DNA of 21,792 bases, taken from NCBI GenBank assembly GCA_037144355.1, contig JBAWWY010000027.1:1-21792 (forward strand). The letters run 5' to 3'. Each line of letters opens with the position of its first letter. Within the stretch, counting starts at the first letter, position 1. The position numbers and the translations under genes are program-made. This stretch comes from JBAWWY01 sp037144355 (GTDB taxonomy: Bacteria; Bacillota; Clostridia; Peptostreptococcales; Anaerovoracaceae). The notes below the pieces were generated by a model that was not told the DNA's origin, did no database searches, and saw nothing but the letters and a program-made list of their open reading frames with translations. This document shows, piece after piece, positions 1-6,788 of the stretch.

Positions 1-87
1 AGGCTCCGGAATTCTCACGAAAAGCTAGTGCAACGCGGCTTCGCCGACAAAATGTTGCAATACTTTTCTTAGAGAAATCCGGAGTCT
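1..87. repeat. Long interrupted palindrome / structured element at the window edge
   Basis: Positions 1-16 pair with 72-87 (about 15 of 16 pairs counting one G-U; the only clear mismatch is A11/A77). Inside, 19-24 (GAAAAG) pairs with 63-68 (CTTTTC), 29-34 (TGCAAC) with 54-59 (GTTGCA), and 36-39 (CGGC) with 43-46 (GCCG) around a 3-nt loop. The result is one long rod with small internal loops, about 30 pairs in 87 nt. The outer stem reaches base 1, so it may continue off the window. It could be a palindromic intergenic repeat, a small non-mobile relic, or a structured RNA; I do not recognise the family. A plus-strand frame open from base 1 to a TAG at 70-72 lies inside it and is probably not coding. 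Confidence 0.55.
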
Positions 88-114
88 ATTTATTAATCTC
101 AATATAATAGTGGA

Positions 115-142
115 AAACGCGATGCATAAAAGCATCGCGTTT
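115..142. terminator. Hairpin terminator, probably bidirectional
   Basis: A perfect 11-bp stem joins AAACGCGATGC (115-125) to GCATCGCGTTT (132-142) around a 6-nt loop. On the minus strand it lies 23 nt after the stop of the small protein gene at 166 and is followed by TTTTCC. On the plus strand it follows the edge palindrome and is trailed by TTTCTT. Neither U-tract is long. Confidence 0.7.
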
Positions 143-165
143 CTTATTGATCTAATCATTTAAAA

Positions 166-279
166 TTATTTTTTTGGTTTTTTTACTCCTGCTGTGTCAC
201 TGGCAGTTGTTGACTGGCCTTTTGGTTTTTCTACTGTCTTTTTCTTTTTCAAAGTCTGCTTTGGATTCTTATCTCCCAT
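166..279 (-). CDS. Small Lys-rich protein of the MGDK(N/S)PK type (37 aa)
   Basis: This 37-residue frame begins MGDKNPKQTLKKKK and ends GVKKPKK. An AGGAGATAA ribosome binding site lies just before the ATG. It is strongly basic, rich in Lys, Thr and Pro, and has no membrane segment, so it is probably disordered. I recall very small proteins beginning MGDKSPK annotated as hypothetical in many unrelated bacteria; this looks like a member, but its role is unknown. It has its own promoter (332-360) and a hairpin terminator 23 nt past its stop, so it is a separate transcription unit. The complete promoter, binding site, frame and terminator set makes it a real gene despite its size. Confidence 0.75.
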   Translation of the reverse strand: MGDKNPKQTLKKKKTVEKPKGQSTTASDTAGVKKPKK

Positions 280-331
280 TTAGTTTATCTCCTTCTATCT
301 ATTAGAATTCCTCACCAATGAGCGTTAATTT

Positions 332-360
332 ACTTTAGCACCCTATTAATGTAAAGTCAA
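332..360 (-). promoter_or_regulatory. Sigma-A promoter of the 37-aa protein gene
   Basis: On the minus strand TTGACT (355-360) and TAAAGT (332-337) are separated by exactly 17 nt. Transcription would start near 325, giving a leader of about 45 nt. A tandem GTTGAC-GAA-GTTGAC overlaps the -35 box. Confidence 0.6.
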
Positions 361-397
361 CTTCGTCAACTTCAAAACTATTGAATAATATATAAAA

Positions 398-433
398 CCT
401 CCAAATCGATTTTTCCTTGAATCGATTTGGAGG
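398..433 (-). terminator. Intrinsic terminator after the first USP gene
   Basis: A perfect 13-bp stem joins CCTCCAAATCGAT (398-410) to ATCGATTTGGAGG (421-433) around a 10-nt loop. On the minus strand it is followed by TTTTATATATTATT. It starts 24 nt after the stop of the USP gene at 458 and lies upstream of the next promoter. Confidence 0.85.
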
Positions 434-457
434 AATAAGTTTATTTATATGCAGCCG

Positions 458-904
458 TTATCTTACAACTAATATCGGTTTCTTTGAATGATGCAATACT
501 CTTGATGTTACGCTTCCGAGTAGGAAATATTTGAATGGTGCGCTCATCCCGTGGGAACCCATAATCACCATATCAAAATCATTATCATTGATATATTCTA
601 TTATTTTGTTTGAAGTATCGCCTTCTAACGTTACTATTTCAACCTTGTCCGCTAAATCCCCAAAAGACTTTTTAGCATTCCCCAGTAGCTTGTCGGCTTC
701 CTCTTTAGCTGTATCGTAAATATCCGGGATGCTCCCCCCTGCTTGGACATATTGATTCAACTCATATGTTGATATGGGTAAAATAATATCAAGCACATTT
801 AATAGTACTACATTGCTGCCAAAGGATTTTGCAAATTCCCTGCCCATTTCAACAGCTCTTGCTGAATGTTCGGATGCATCGATTGGTATTAAAATTTTCT
901 TCAT
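458..904 (-). CDS. Universal stress protein, UspA family (148 aa)
   Basis: This is a single-domain USP of normal length. It starts MKKILIPIDASE, with the Asp of the first strand that contacts the nucleotide in ATP-binding members. It ends with the loop MGSHG...LLGSV and a C-terminal strand ILVVR. The loop has Gly-2x-Gly followed by ten residues, not the usual nine, before Gly-Ser. The MJ0577-like ATP-binding type is therefore likely, but the spacing is off by one. The AAAGGAGGTCATTAAA leader supports the start. It has its own promoter (972-1000) and terminator (398-433), so it can be expressed apart from the USP gene upstream. USPs are cytosolic and usually support starvation or stress survival; no partner can be inferred. 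Confidence 0.93.
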   Translation of the reverse strand: MKKILIPIDASEHSARAVEMGREFAKSFGSNVVLLNVLDIILPISTYELNQYVQAGGSIPDIYDTAKEEADKLLGNAKKSFGDLADKVEIVTLEGDTSNKIIEYINDNDFDMVIMGSHGMSAPFKYFLLGSVTSRVLHHSKKPILVVR

Positions 905-971
905 TTTAATGACCTCCTTTTACTAGAACAATATATAGTCGATAGCGGCTTTAATAACTATTTCTAATTTA

Positions 972-1000
972 AAGGTACCCTTAATCTTGAGAACTGTCAA
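972..1000 (-). promoter_or_regulatory. Sigma-A promoter upstream of the first USP gene
   Basis: On the minus strand a perfect TTGACA (995-1000) is followed after 17 nt by TACCTT (972-977). The -35 box is consensus and the -10 weak. Transcription would start near 965, about 60 nt before the ATG at 904. Confidence 0.5.
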
Positions 1001-1043
1001 GTAAACGCTGAATTAATCTTCAAATTGCTCAAGTTGCAAAGCT

Positions 1044-1114
1044 TTAAACTTCATCTGGTTGAACAAGCTGCCACAATATTAAACTGCATCTGGCTGATCC
1101 AAATGCAGTTTAAT
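1044..1114. repeat. Imperfect direct repeat pair plus inverted repeat between two USP genes
   Basis: TTAAACTTCATCTGGTTGA at 1044-1062 recurs as TTAAACTGCATCTGGCTGA at 1079-1097; over 21 nt the copies agree at 18 positions, offset 35 nt. The second copy also forms the left arm of a perfect 12-bp hairpin, ATTAAACTGCAT (1078-1089) with ATGCAGTTTAAT (1103-1114), loop 13 nt. The hairpin follows the stop of the USP gene at 1158 and could act as a terminator on that strand, but it lacks a good U-tract. Confidence 0.5.
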
Positions 1115-1157
1115 TTCTTTCAAATTTTACAAGAATGATTTTACTATATATTATTTT

Positions 1158-1598
1158 TTATTTCACAACCATTACTGGGGTTTTAACATGATGCAGCACC
1201 TTGTTTGTAACGCTGCCCATTAGCATGCGGTTGACAACAGCACCCAATCCATGGGAACCCATAATTACAAGATCTATTTCATTGGAATTCGCATAATCAA
1301 TAATAGCATTGGCAGGATCGCCTTCTAAAGTGAATCCCTTGATCTTGTCAGTTTTAGGCCCAAATAATTTTATTGCAGCATCCAAAATTTCCTCGGATAT
1401 CTTTCTAATGTCCTGATTTAGTTGGTCTATATTCAGTATGGGCGCTACATTATGTCCAAATGAATAAATTGGATAAGTTGGGTGAATAACATTAATTAAA
1501 ATCACATTGCTATCAAATGCTTTTACCAGTTCCTTCCCTTTTTCTATTGCTCTCGTACTGTATTCGGAGCCATCAACAGGTATTAATATTGTCTTCAT
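1158..1598 (-). CDS. Universal stress protein, UspA family (146 aa)
   Basis: This full-length USP domain starts MKTILIPVDGSE and ends TPVMVVK. It has the nucleotide loop MGSHG...LMGSV, again with ten residues between the second Gly and Gly-Ser. A PIYSFGH segment near residues 43-49 is shared with the USP at 9360-9800 but not with the one at 458-904, so these two are the closer pair. The TAAGGAGGTACAAA leader supports the ATG. The gene lies 40 nt after the 222-aa gene and probably ends the dehydrogenase-permease transcript. The role is inferred: a cytosolic ATP-binding stress protein made together with the catabolic operon. Confidence 0.93.
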   Translation of the reverse strand: MKTILIPVDGSEYSTRAIEKGKELVKAFDSNVILINVIHPTYPIYSFGHNVAPILNIDQLNQDIRKISEEILDAAIKLFGPKTDKIKGFTLEGDPANAIIDYANSNEIDLVIMGSHGLGAVVNRMLMGSVTNKVLHHVKTPVMVVK

Positions 1599-1638
1599 TT
1601 TGTACCTCCTTATATTTCGTAATATTTACAGTAATTTT

Positions 1639-2307
1639 TTATAAATCAGGAATTAATGCCTTACTTTCACCATCGCTTGCAAGTGCATCTAAAATCAATT
1701 GAAATAGCTCAATCATCAAAATGCACTCTTGAGGAGTTGGTTTGATAACCTGGAACATGGGTGGAATAAAATTCCATGCTGCTGATCCGATAATGCTTTC
1801 TGCGCATATTTTCCATTTCATGTCATTGGTTGAATATTTAATCTTCAAATCAAGAAAATCCAGTTTTAAAAGCCTATCGCAGATGAATTTGCTATTAAGT
1901 CTTTCCAGCAATACAGCATCGGTTTCTTCACCAGCCACCATCTTGAACATCGCTCCATTTATCTGCGTTTTCCCTGAATAAGATAGATCAAACTCGGCTC
2001 CCTCTTTCCTGGCAATCGGAATCTCAAAATCAAATCGAAGGTCGTATGTCCTAGCAAAAAATCTGTTTTGTAAATAATAGCTCAGTTTTAATTCCCTTAA
2101 ATAGTTTAAATCCTTCAATGCAATTTTTTTGTAAAGGAACCCGTCTTCCACCATTTCCCAGTGATCCTTCAAAGAGTCTGCAAATATGCCCACGACATAG
2201 TTCAATTTCGAATTTGCCCGCTTGTTTAAAATATGCTGTGCCTTGTCTTCATTTAAAGAATTTAGTGGTTTAAAAAATTTTGTATTCAGACTTCTAGCTA
2301 TATCCAT
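1639..2307 (-). CDS. Protein of unknown function (222 aa)
   Basis: I do not recognise the family. The frame is open from 2379, but the start at 2307 (MDIARSLNTKFF) is preferred because AAAGGAGAGA lies directly before it and the 24 extra codons overlap a leader hairpin. No signal peptide, transmembrane helix or obvious catalytic motif is visible. Aromatic and charged residues are frequent, and the C-terminal half has a Trp/Pro-rich stretch (SAAWNFIPPMFQVIKPTP) before a final hydrophobic helix. It looks like a soluble globular protein. It lies between the permease and a USP gene on one strand with gaps of 107 and 40 nt, so it probably belongs to the sigma-54-driven unit. An accessory or sensing role for that pathway is possible but cannot be shown. 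Confidence 0.75.
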   Translation of the reverse strand: MDIARSLNTKFFKPLNSLNEDKAQHILNKRANSKLNYVVGIFADSLKDHWEMVEDGFLYKKIALKDLNYLRELKLSYYLQNRFFARTYDLRFDFEIPIARKEGAEFDLSYSGKTQINGAMFKMVAGEETDAVLLERLNSKFICDRLLKLDFLDLKIKYSTNDMKWKICAESIIGSAAWNFIPPMFQVIKPTPQECILMIELFQLILDALASDGESKALIPDL

Positions 2308-2325
2308 ATTCTCTCCTTTATGTAA

Positions 2326-2376
2326 CCAGCTTTCATCCATTCGAAATGAATTACAATAAATCAGAATAAAAGCTGG
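2326..2376 (-). other. Leader inverted repeat before the 222-aa gene
   Basis: CCAGCTTT (2326-2333) is complementary to AAAGCTGG (2369-2376), enclosing 35 nt that include a smaller ATTC/GAAT hairpin. The structure ends just before the ribosome binding site of the gene starting at 2307, so it could affect translation or mRNA processing within the operon. There is no U-tract, so it is not a clear terminator. Confidence 0.35.
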
Positions 2377-2414
2377 CATACATTCAAAACAGTTCTAACA
2401 TCTGAATTATATTA

Positions 2415-3863
2415 CTACTTGCCCCTCTTGCTCAACCATTCTGCTACAGCTTCATCCCAAACTGGCAAATATTCTGACCTTTCTCGGATATCTTTTGCTA
2501 TATTTTCCAATGGGAACTTTTCAAACATAGGTATTTTGTGGTATTTCATCCAGGTAACAGCATAAACTGCTACTATAACCATACAAATAACTGAACCCAT
2601 CAAATATGCCTGTAACGTCGATATTGCATAAACTACTCCCAATATTCCGATTGGAAGGGTAACCCATGCAAAGGGGGCTTTCCATAATCTTGGGAAATCC
2701 GGATATCTTCTCCTCAAGATTAGAACATCGAGCATGGCAATTGTGTATGAAATCATCCATGTTATACATGCTGTCATGATGAATGTTAGAACAGTGTTTA
2801 CATCTGCTCCATTTATTGTTATGTATAAGAATGTGATGAACATCAATAAACCTGTAAATATTATCCCATTCCATGGAGTTCTGTACTTTGGATGAATCTT
2901 AGAGAAAAATCTTGGAACAAGATTTTCCCTAGCCATTCCATATAACATTCTTGGAAGCGCTGCGGCATATGCGTTTGCAGTTGTCAACGATGCCAAAACT
3001 GTCAATAAGGACATTGTAACAAATCCAACAGTACCCAGCATTGCTTTTGCTCCTTCCACATGAGGAATTGGAGATGTCTGTAAAACTTCAAGGGGAGTGT
3101 ACCTTACTGCTGCAGTAGCGAATAGCACATCAAGTATGTAAATGGAAATTAGCCCAATAATTAGACCATATGGAATATATTTGTAAGGTTTTTTGTTTTC
3201 TTCAGCCATCGGACACGCAAATTCGAATCCAATGAAGAACCATATAGCTACACCCACAGCTCCGAAGACAGTAGGCCATCCTCCTGCAGGAAGAAATGCC
3301 ATATTCGCGTTGACAGGAACTGCTCCGAAAGATTCGCCTATGTGGGCAAATCCGGCAACAGACAATAATGCAAAGAATACCATCATGACAACTGTCATTA
3401 CAGCTTCTGTTTTTCCATAGAATGCCACCCCTGCCAAATTTACACCTATTACGAATATAAACAGGATTGCAGTTGTAACAGGTTGAGGAATTCCCCACAA
3501 TGATTCAATGGACAACCCTCCCATTACAAGCTGGGTGCCACCATCTGCAGCGATTAAAAGAACATAGCCGCTTAGCAGTGAGAAAATAGCCCAAAATCTA
3601 CCTAGCGCAGGCATTGTATAGTCTGAAATCATGCCGCCTCCTGGAAGCATAGCGGTCAATTCTCCATAGGCAAATGCAGCTCCAAGCATTGGTATCAAAG
3701 CAATTGCGGCTGTGATTAATGTGGCGTATCCAGTTGTTCCTCCAACATTTCCAACAGAGAACATTGCTGTTCCGGAAACTACCAATCCTACTGCCGCTCC
3801 ATAAGCGGGCCAAAATCCAAGAATACGTTTTAATTTATGTTGTTCTAATATAGGATCGCTCAT
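2415..3863 (-). CDS. APC-superfamily amino acid/amine permease (482 aa)
   Basis: This is an integral membrane transporter of typical APC length, with about 12 hydrophobic helices. Helix 1 (around residues 15-35) carries GAAVGLVVSGTAMFSVGN, corresponding to the glycine-rich unwound helix that binds the substrate amine and carboxylate in APC proteins. The helix 3 region has the GGGMISDYTMPALG segment usual for amino-acid antiporters and symporters. The C-terminus (LPVWDEAVAEWLSKRGK) is hydrophilic. An AAGGAGGAATTAAA leader precedes the ATG. It lies 81 nt after the alcohol dehydrogenase gene with no terminator between, so the two are probably cotranscribed from the -24/-12 promoter at 5203-5219. 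The substrate is uncertain; an amino acid or amino alcohol would fit the dehydrogenase partner, but that is inference. Confidence 0.9.
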   Translation of the reverse strand: MSDPILEQHKLKRILGFWPAYGAAVGLVVSGTAMFSVGNVGGTTGYATLITAAIALIPMLGAAFAYGELTAMLPGGGMISDYTMPALGRFWAIFSLLSGYVLLIAADGGTQLVMGGLSIESLWGIPQPVTTAILFIFVIGVNLAGVAFYGKTEAVMTVVMMVFFALLSVAGFAHIGESFGAVPVNANMAFLPAGGWPTVFGAVGVAIWFFIGFEFACPMAEENKKPYKYIPYGLIIGLISIYILDVLFATAAVRYTPLEVLQTSPIPHVEGAKAMLGTVGFVTMSLLTVLASLTTANAYAAALPRMLYGMARENLVPRFFSKIHPKYRTPWNGIIFTGLLMFITFLYITINGADVNTVLTFIMTACITWMISYTIAMLDVLILRRRYPDFPRLWKAPFAWVTLPIGILGVVYAISTLQAYLMGSVICMVIVAVYAVTWMKYHKIPMFEKFPLENIAKDIRERSEYLPVWDEAVAEWLSKRGK

Positions 3864-3944
3864 TTTAATTCCTCCTTAATTATTATAATACAATAATTTT
3901 CTGCTTATGATGATTGTGCTTATAATTATGATTTGAAATTGAAG

Positions 3945-5105
3945 TTATTCGCTATAGGCCTTCTTGAACAATATAAGATAATCTTCCGCAACAATTTCTC
4001 GTGGGTTGCTTGGAGTTGAAACATTCTTTTCAGCAGCTACCGATAGCGCTCCGAAATCTTTCGGATCAATTTCTTTTATGTCTCTCATCTTTGGTATGCC
4101 AACATCTTCACAAAGTTTTTTAAGCGCATAGACAGCCTCCATTGCAGCTGCTTCTACTTTCATTCCCTTTGTGTTGACACCTAATGCCTTGGCAACATTG
4201 GCATATTTCACATAATCTGAAGATAGATTGAACTCGGTTACTGTTGGAAGAAGGATTGCATTGGCAACGCCGTGAGGCATGTCGTACCTTCCTCCAAGTG
4301 CTTCCGCCATACAGTGTACTGCGGCAACATCGGCATATCCAAACGCGATGCCGGCTATGCAGCTCCCCAGCATCATCCCTGTGCATGATTCCAAATCTGG
4401 ATCTTCTACTGCTTTTCTCAAATTATTCTGAATGATTTCCATAGCATACAAGGCGCAAGCATCGGTAACAGGGCTTGCTACATTGCAGGTATAAGCTTCA
4501 ACTGCATGTGTCATGGCATCGATACCTGTTGCGGCCATTATATGAGAAGGCAATTTGAGTAAAACCGTTGGATCCACAAGGGCAATCTTTGCTGCGGCTT
4601 TTGGATCAAAAATATTCAATTTAGTGTGTTCCTTTGTGTCTGTGATTACTGCAAAAGGAGTTACCTCGCTTCCTGTCCCTGCGGTTGTGGGAATTGCAAG
4701 CAGCGGAGTAATATCCCTCTTTAAAAGTTGAAAACCGCACCAGTCCTGAACCTTTCCTCCATGAGTAAGCAATGTTCCAATTGCTTTAGCGGTATCCATC
4801 GAGCTACCCCCGCCAACTGCAATAATGAAATCCACCCCTTCCTTGAGTGCAACTTCATAACCCTCCTGACAATCGTAATCCCTGGGATTGGGAACAACTT
4901 TGTCAAATGTGATAAAGGATATTTTCTTTTCTTTCAAGCTCTCAATAACTGGCAATGTTAGTCCAGCAGCTATAACGCCCTTGTCGGCAACAATCATGAC
5001 CTTTTTTGCCCCCATTCCAAGAGCTTCATTCCCAACACTTGAAATAATTCCCTGGCCAAATTCAATTCTGGTTGGTAGTGCAAATGAAAATGTTGATAAA
5101 GTCAT
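3945..5105 (-). CDS. Iron-containing (group III) alcohol dehydrogenase (386 aa)
   Basis: This is a full-length member of the Fe-ADH family (FucO, EutG, butanol dehydrogenase type). The nucleotide-binding half carries GGGSSMDTAK at residues 98-107 and TTAGTGSEVT at 140-149. The metal ligands are intact: Asp196 and His200 in GIDAMTHAVEAY, His264, and His278 in MPHGVANA. It should interconvert an alcohol and an aldehyde with NAD(P)H in the cytosol. The start has AAAGGAGAGAGTGAA upstream. It is the first gene after the -24/-12 promoter and precedes an APC permease, suggesting oxidation or reduction of a product of an imported amino acid or amine. FucO, EutG and 1,3-propanediol enzymes cannot be told apart from sequence alone, so no symbol is given. 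Confidence 0.95.
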   Translation of the reverse strand: MTLSTFSFALPTRIEFGQGIISSVGNEALGMGAKKVMIVADKGVIAAGLTLPVIESLKEKKISFITFDKVVPNPRDYDCQEGYEVALKEGVDFIIAVGGGSSMDTAKAIGTLLTHGGKVQDWCGFQLLKRDITPLLAIPTTAGTGSEVTPFAVITDTKEHTKLNIFDPKAAAKIALVDPTVLLKLPSHIMAATGIDAMTHAVEAYTCNVASPVTDACALYAMEIIQNNLRKAVEDPDLESCTGMMLGSCIAGIAFGYADVAAVHCMAEALGGRYDMPHGVANAILLPTVTEFNLSSDYVKYANVAKALGVNTKGMKVEAAAMEAVYALKKLCEDVGIPKMRDIKEIDPKDFGALSVAAEKNVSTPSNPREIVAEDYLILFKKAYSE

Positions 5106-5202
5106 TTCACTCTCTCCTTTCCTTTCTTAGTTGATATGCAACGTTCTTTAAGATATTTCCTTATGCGTTTCATTCAGATATACCCTTTTGTATTTTGTAT
5201 AA

Positions 5203-5219
5203 CGCAATATCTATGCCAA
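5203..5219 (-). promoter_or_regulatory. Sigma-54 (-24/-12) promoter of the dehydrogenase-permease unit
   Basis: The minus strand reads TTGGCATAGATATTGCG, matching the YTGGCACGRNNNTTGCW consensus at the invariant GG (5217-5216) and GC (5205-5204) with correct 10-nt spacing. Departures are T for C after TGGCA, A for the following G, and G at the last W. Transcription would begin near 5192, leaving a leader of roughly 87 nt before the ATG at 5105. It shares TTGGCATAG and TTGC with the site at 15771-15787. Confidence 0.8.
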
Positions 5220-5245
5220 GTTGGAAACCCTCAAATTCGTCCATT

Positions 5246-5265
5246 AGATATTTAATTAACTATCT
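5246..5265. promoter_or_regulatory. Candidate activator (UAS) palindrome
   Basis: AGATATTTAATTAACTATCT is a near-perfect 20-nt palindrome (9 of 10 position pairs match). It is centred about 39 nt upstream of the -24 GG of the promoter at 5203-5219. It lies in the 59-nt spacer between that promoter and the terminator at 5279-5326. A Fis-type sigma-54 activator dimer is the expected ligand, probably the product of 6789-8789. The distance is short for an enhancer, so this is tentative. Confidence 0.4.
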
Positions 5266-5278
5266 TTCATGGAATAAA

Positions 5279-5326
5279 GTGTAAAAAAATAGAACACATC
5301 CCAATATATGTTCTATTTTTTTACAC
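5279..5326 (-). terminator. Strong intrinsic terminator after the deacylase operon
   Basis: A perfect 18-bp stem pairs 5279-5296 (GTGTAAAAAAATAGAACA) with 5309-5326 around a 12-nt loop. On the minus strand the inner ATAGAACA/TGTTCTAT stem is followed by seven T. The arms are symmetric (A7/T7), so it should work in both directions. It starts 63 nt past the stop at 5390 and insulates the downstream sigma-54 promoter. Confidence 0.9.
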
Positions 5327-5389
5327 AATCATATTTAATTGCATCAATATAAGGGTTTAAAAACTTTTGTGTTCATTTATTTAACACAT

Positions 5390-6769
5390 TCACCTCTTGA
5401 TTAATCGTCCGGAATGATAATTATTAGTCAGCTCTCCGTTTTCAACAATTTTCTTGCCATTTATGACAACGTATTCTATACCCAAAGGTGGGGCATCAGG
5501 TTTTCCCCTTCCAATAAAATCGGCCACATCGATTATTTTATTTAAATCGAAAATTACTATATCAGCATTCTTGCCAACTTCAATTGAGCCTACATCTTTC
5601 AACCCAAATCTAGTTGCGGGCAGGATAGTGATTTTCTTAATTGCTTCTATTAAGGAAAGCTCCTTTTTCTCCCTGACATATCGACCTATAAGCCTTGGAA
5701 ATGTTCCAGAAACTTCTGGTGCCCCTATGCCTGGGTAGTGGGGTCCATCCGCCGCATTTGTTGAGACATATACATAATCCTTTTTAAGAGCCATGGATAT
5801 TGCCTCTTCATCGCACACAAAAGCAGTTACCAGAGTCCCTGGGAACTCGTTTCTGAGAAACTCAAACAACTCTTCTGTACAATATTCACCCATATATATC
5901 CCGGAAGCAATCAACAAATCATTCACAGATGTATTTTTATATTCTCTTTCCCACCCGGGATCAAATATATTTGTTCCGATACATGCTGAATATGCTTCGT
6001 ATACACCGCTGTCTGCTGTAATATCAAGCCCTCTTGCTCTAGCTCCATCTATTATCTCAAGAGCTGGTCCCATGGCACCACCTATTCCTACCATGTACAT
6101 CAATTGCAATATTTGAACGCTTACCCCGGTGATTTCGCTGACCTTGATTATTTCATCGAAGTATTTTAGGGCTTCCCTACCGTCTTTTCTTAAGTGGACA
6201 GTTATTGGCCTGTCAAATTCCTTGGCGATTTTCGCCATTTCCAGCAACTCCTTGTTTGAAGTACCGGGTACAAATTCCAAACCAAAGCAGATTCCAAAAG
6301 CGCCATATTCCATGAATTTCCTAGCCATGTCTGCCATAATTGAAATTTCTTTATTGGTTGCAGCTATATGGGTGTCCTGTATTCCAACCGAATTTCTCAA
6401 GGAAAATGATTGCGAGATGAAAAACCCTTGATTTACAATAAATCCTTCCTCTTCAATCTTCCGGATATTGCTTCCGATTACATTACGCTCACCACCAAGG
6501 GTAGTTGTTCCGCCTTGTCTTACTAGGCACTTTGCCGAATATTCGTTTCCATCGACATGGGAGTGGAAATCAATAAAGCCTGGAGACACGGTCTTATTGT
6601 TCGCATTTATTGTCATAACTCCTTTAATGTTTTCACTTGTTATAATGCTTATCTTGTCTTTAATTATTCCTATATTCAACTTCGTAATCCTATCGTTGAC
6701 AACATTGACAACATTGCCATTCAAGATTACCAGGTCATAAATTACATCCTTTTCCAACGATTTTTTCAT
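5390..6769 (-). CDS. D-aminoacylase-like amidohydrolase with altered metal site (459 aa)
   Basis: This is an amidohydrolase-superfamily protein of the N-acyl-D-amino-acid deacylase type. An N-terminal beta-sandwich piece leads into PGFIDFHSHVDG (His69, His71). It also has GAFGICFGLEFVPG (156-169), the HLRKDG strand end (His192), an ADGPHYPG segment, GTFPRLIGRYVRE and the closing beta-sandwich (VGKNADIVIFDL). D-aminoacylase as I recall it binds its tight zinc through Cys96, His220 and His250. Here His220 matches His192, but the Cys region reads GGTTTLGGERN with no Cys, and the His250 region reads VQILQLMYMVG with no His. The reaction is probably still hydrolysis of an amide or cyclic amide, but the metal chemistry should differ. 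It follows the AcoR-type activator by 19 nt, has only a weak binding site (GAGAG), and ends the operon. Confidence 0.85.
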   Translation of the reverse strand: MKKSLEKDVIYDLVILNGNVVNVVNDRITKLNIGIIKDKISIITSENIKGVMTINANNKTVSPGFIDFHSHVDGNEYSAKCLVRQGGTTTLGGERNVIGSNIRKIEEEGFIVNQGFFISQSFSLRNSVGIQDTHIAATNKEISIMADMARKFMEYGAFGICFGLEFVPGTSNKELLEMAKIAKEFDRPITVHLRKDGREALKYFDEIIKVSEITGVSVQILQLMYMVGIGGAMGPALEIIDGARARGLDITADSGVYEAYSACIGTNIFDPGWEREYKNTSVNDLLIASGIYMGEYCTEELFEFLRNEFPGTLVTAFVCDEEAISMALKKDYVYVSTNAADGPHYPGIGAPEVSGTFPRLIGRYVREKKELSLIEAIKKITILPATRFGLKDVGSIEVGKNADIVIFDLNKIIDVADFIGRGKPDAPPLGIEYVVINGKKIVENGELTNNYHSGRLIKR

Positions 6770-6788
6770 CGGCTTACTCTCTTTTCAC

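Noticed and set aside
1..72. Plus-strand frame open from base 1 to a TAG at 70-72, as the tail of a protein gene
   Set aside because: It lies within the nested palindrome at 1-87, is only 23 codons, and its sequence is explained by pairing. Without upstream bases it cannot be supported.
2308..2379. 24-codon N-terminal extension of the 222-aa protein
   Set aside because: The strong AAAGGAGAGA site is placed for the start at 2307, and the extension overlaps the leader inverted repeat and lacks its own binding site.
3193..3498. Overlapping frames on both strands within the first permease gene
   Set aside because: Their translations are Cys/His/Arg-rich or low-complexity shadows of the permease reading frame, with no binding sites.
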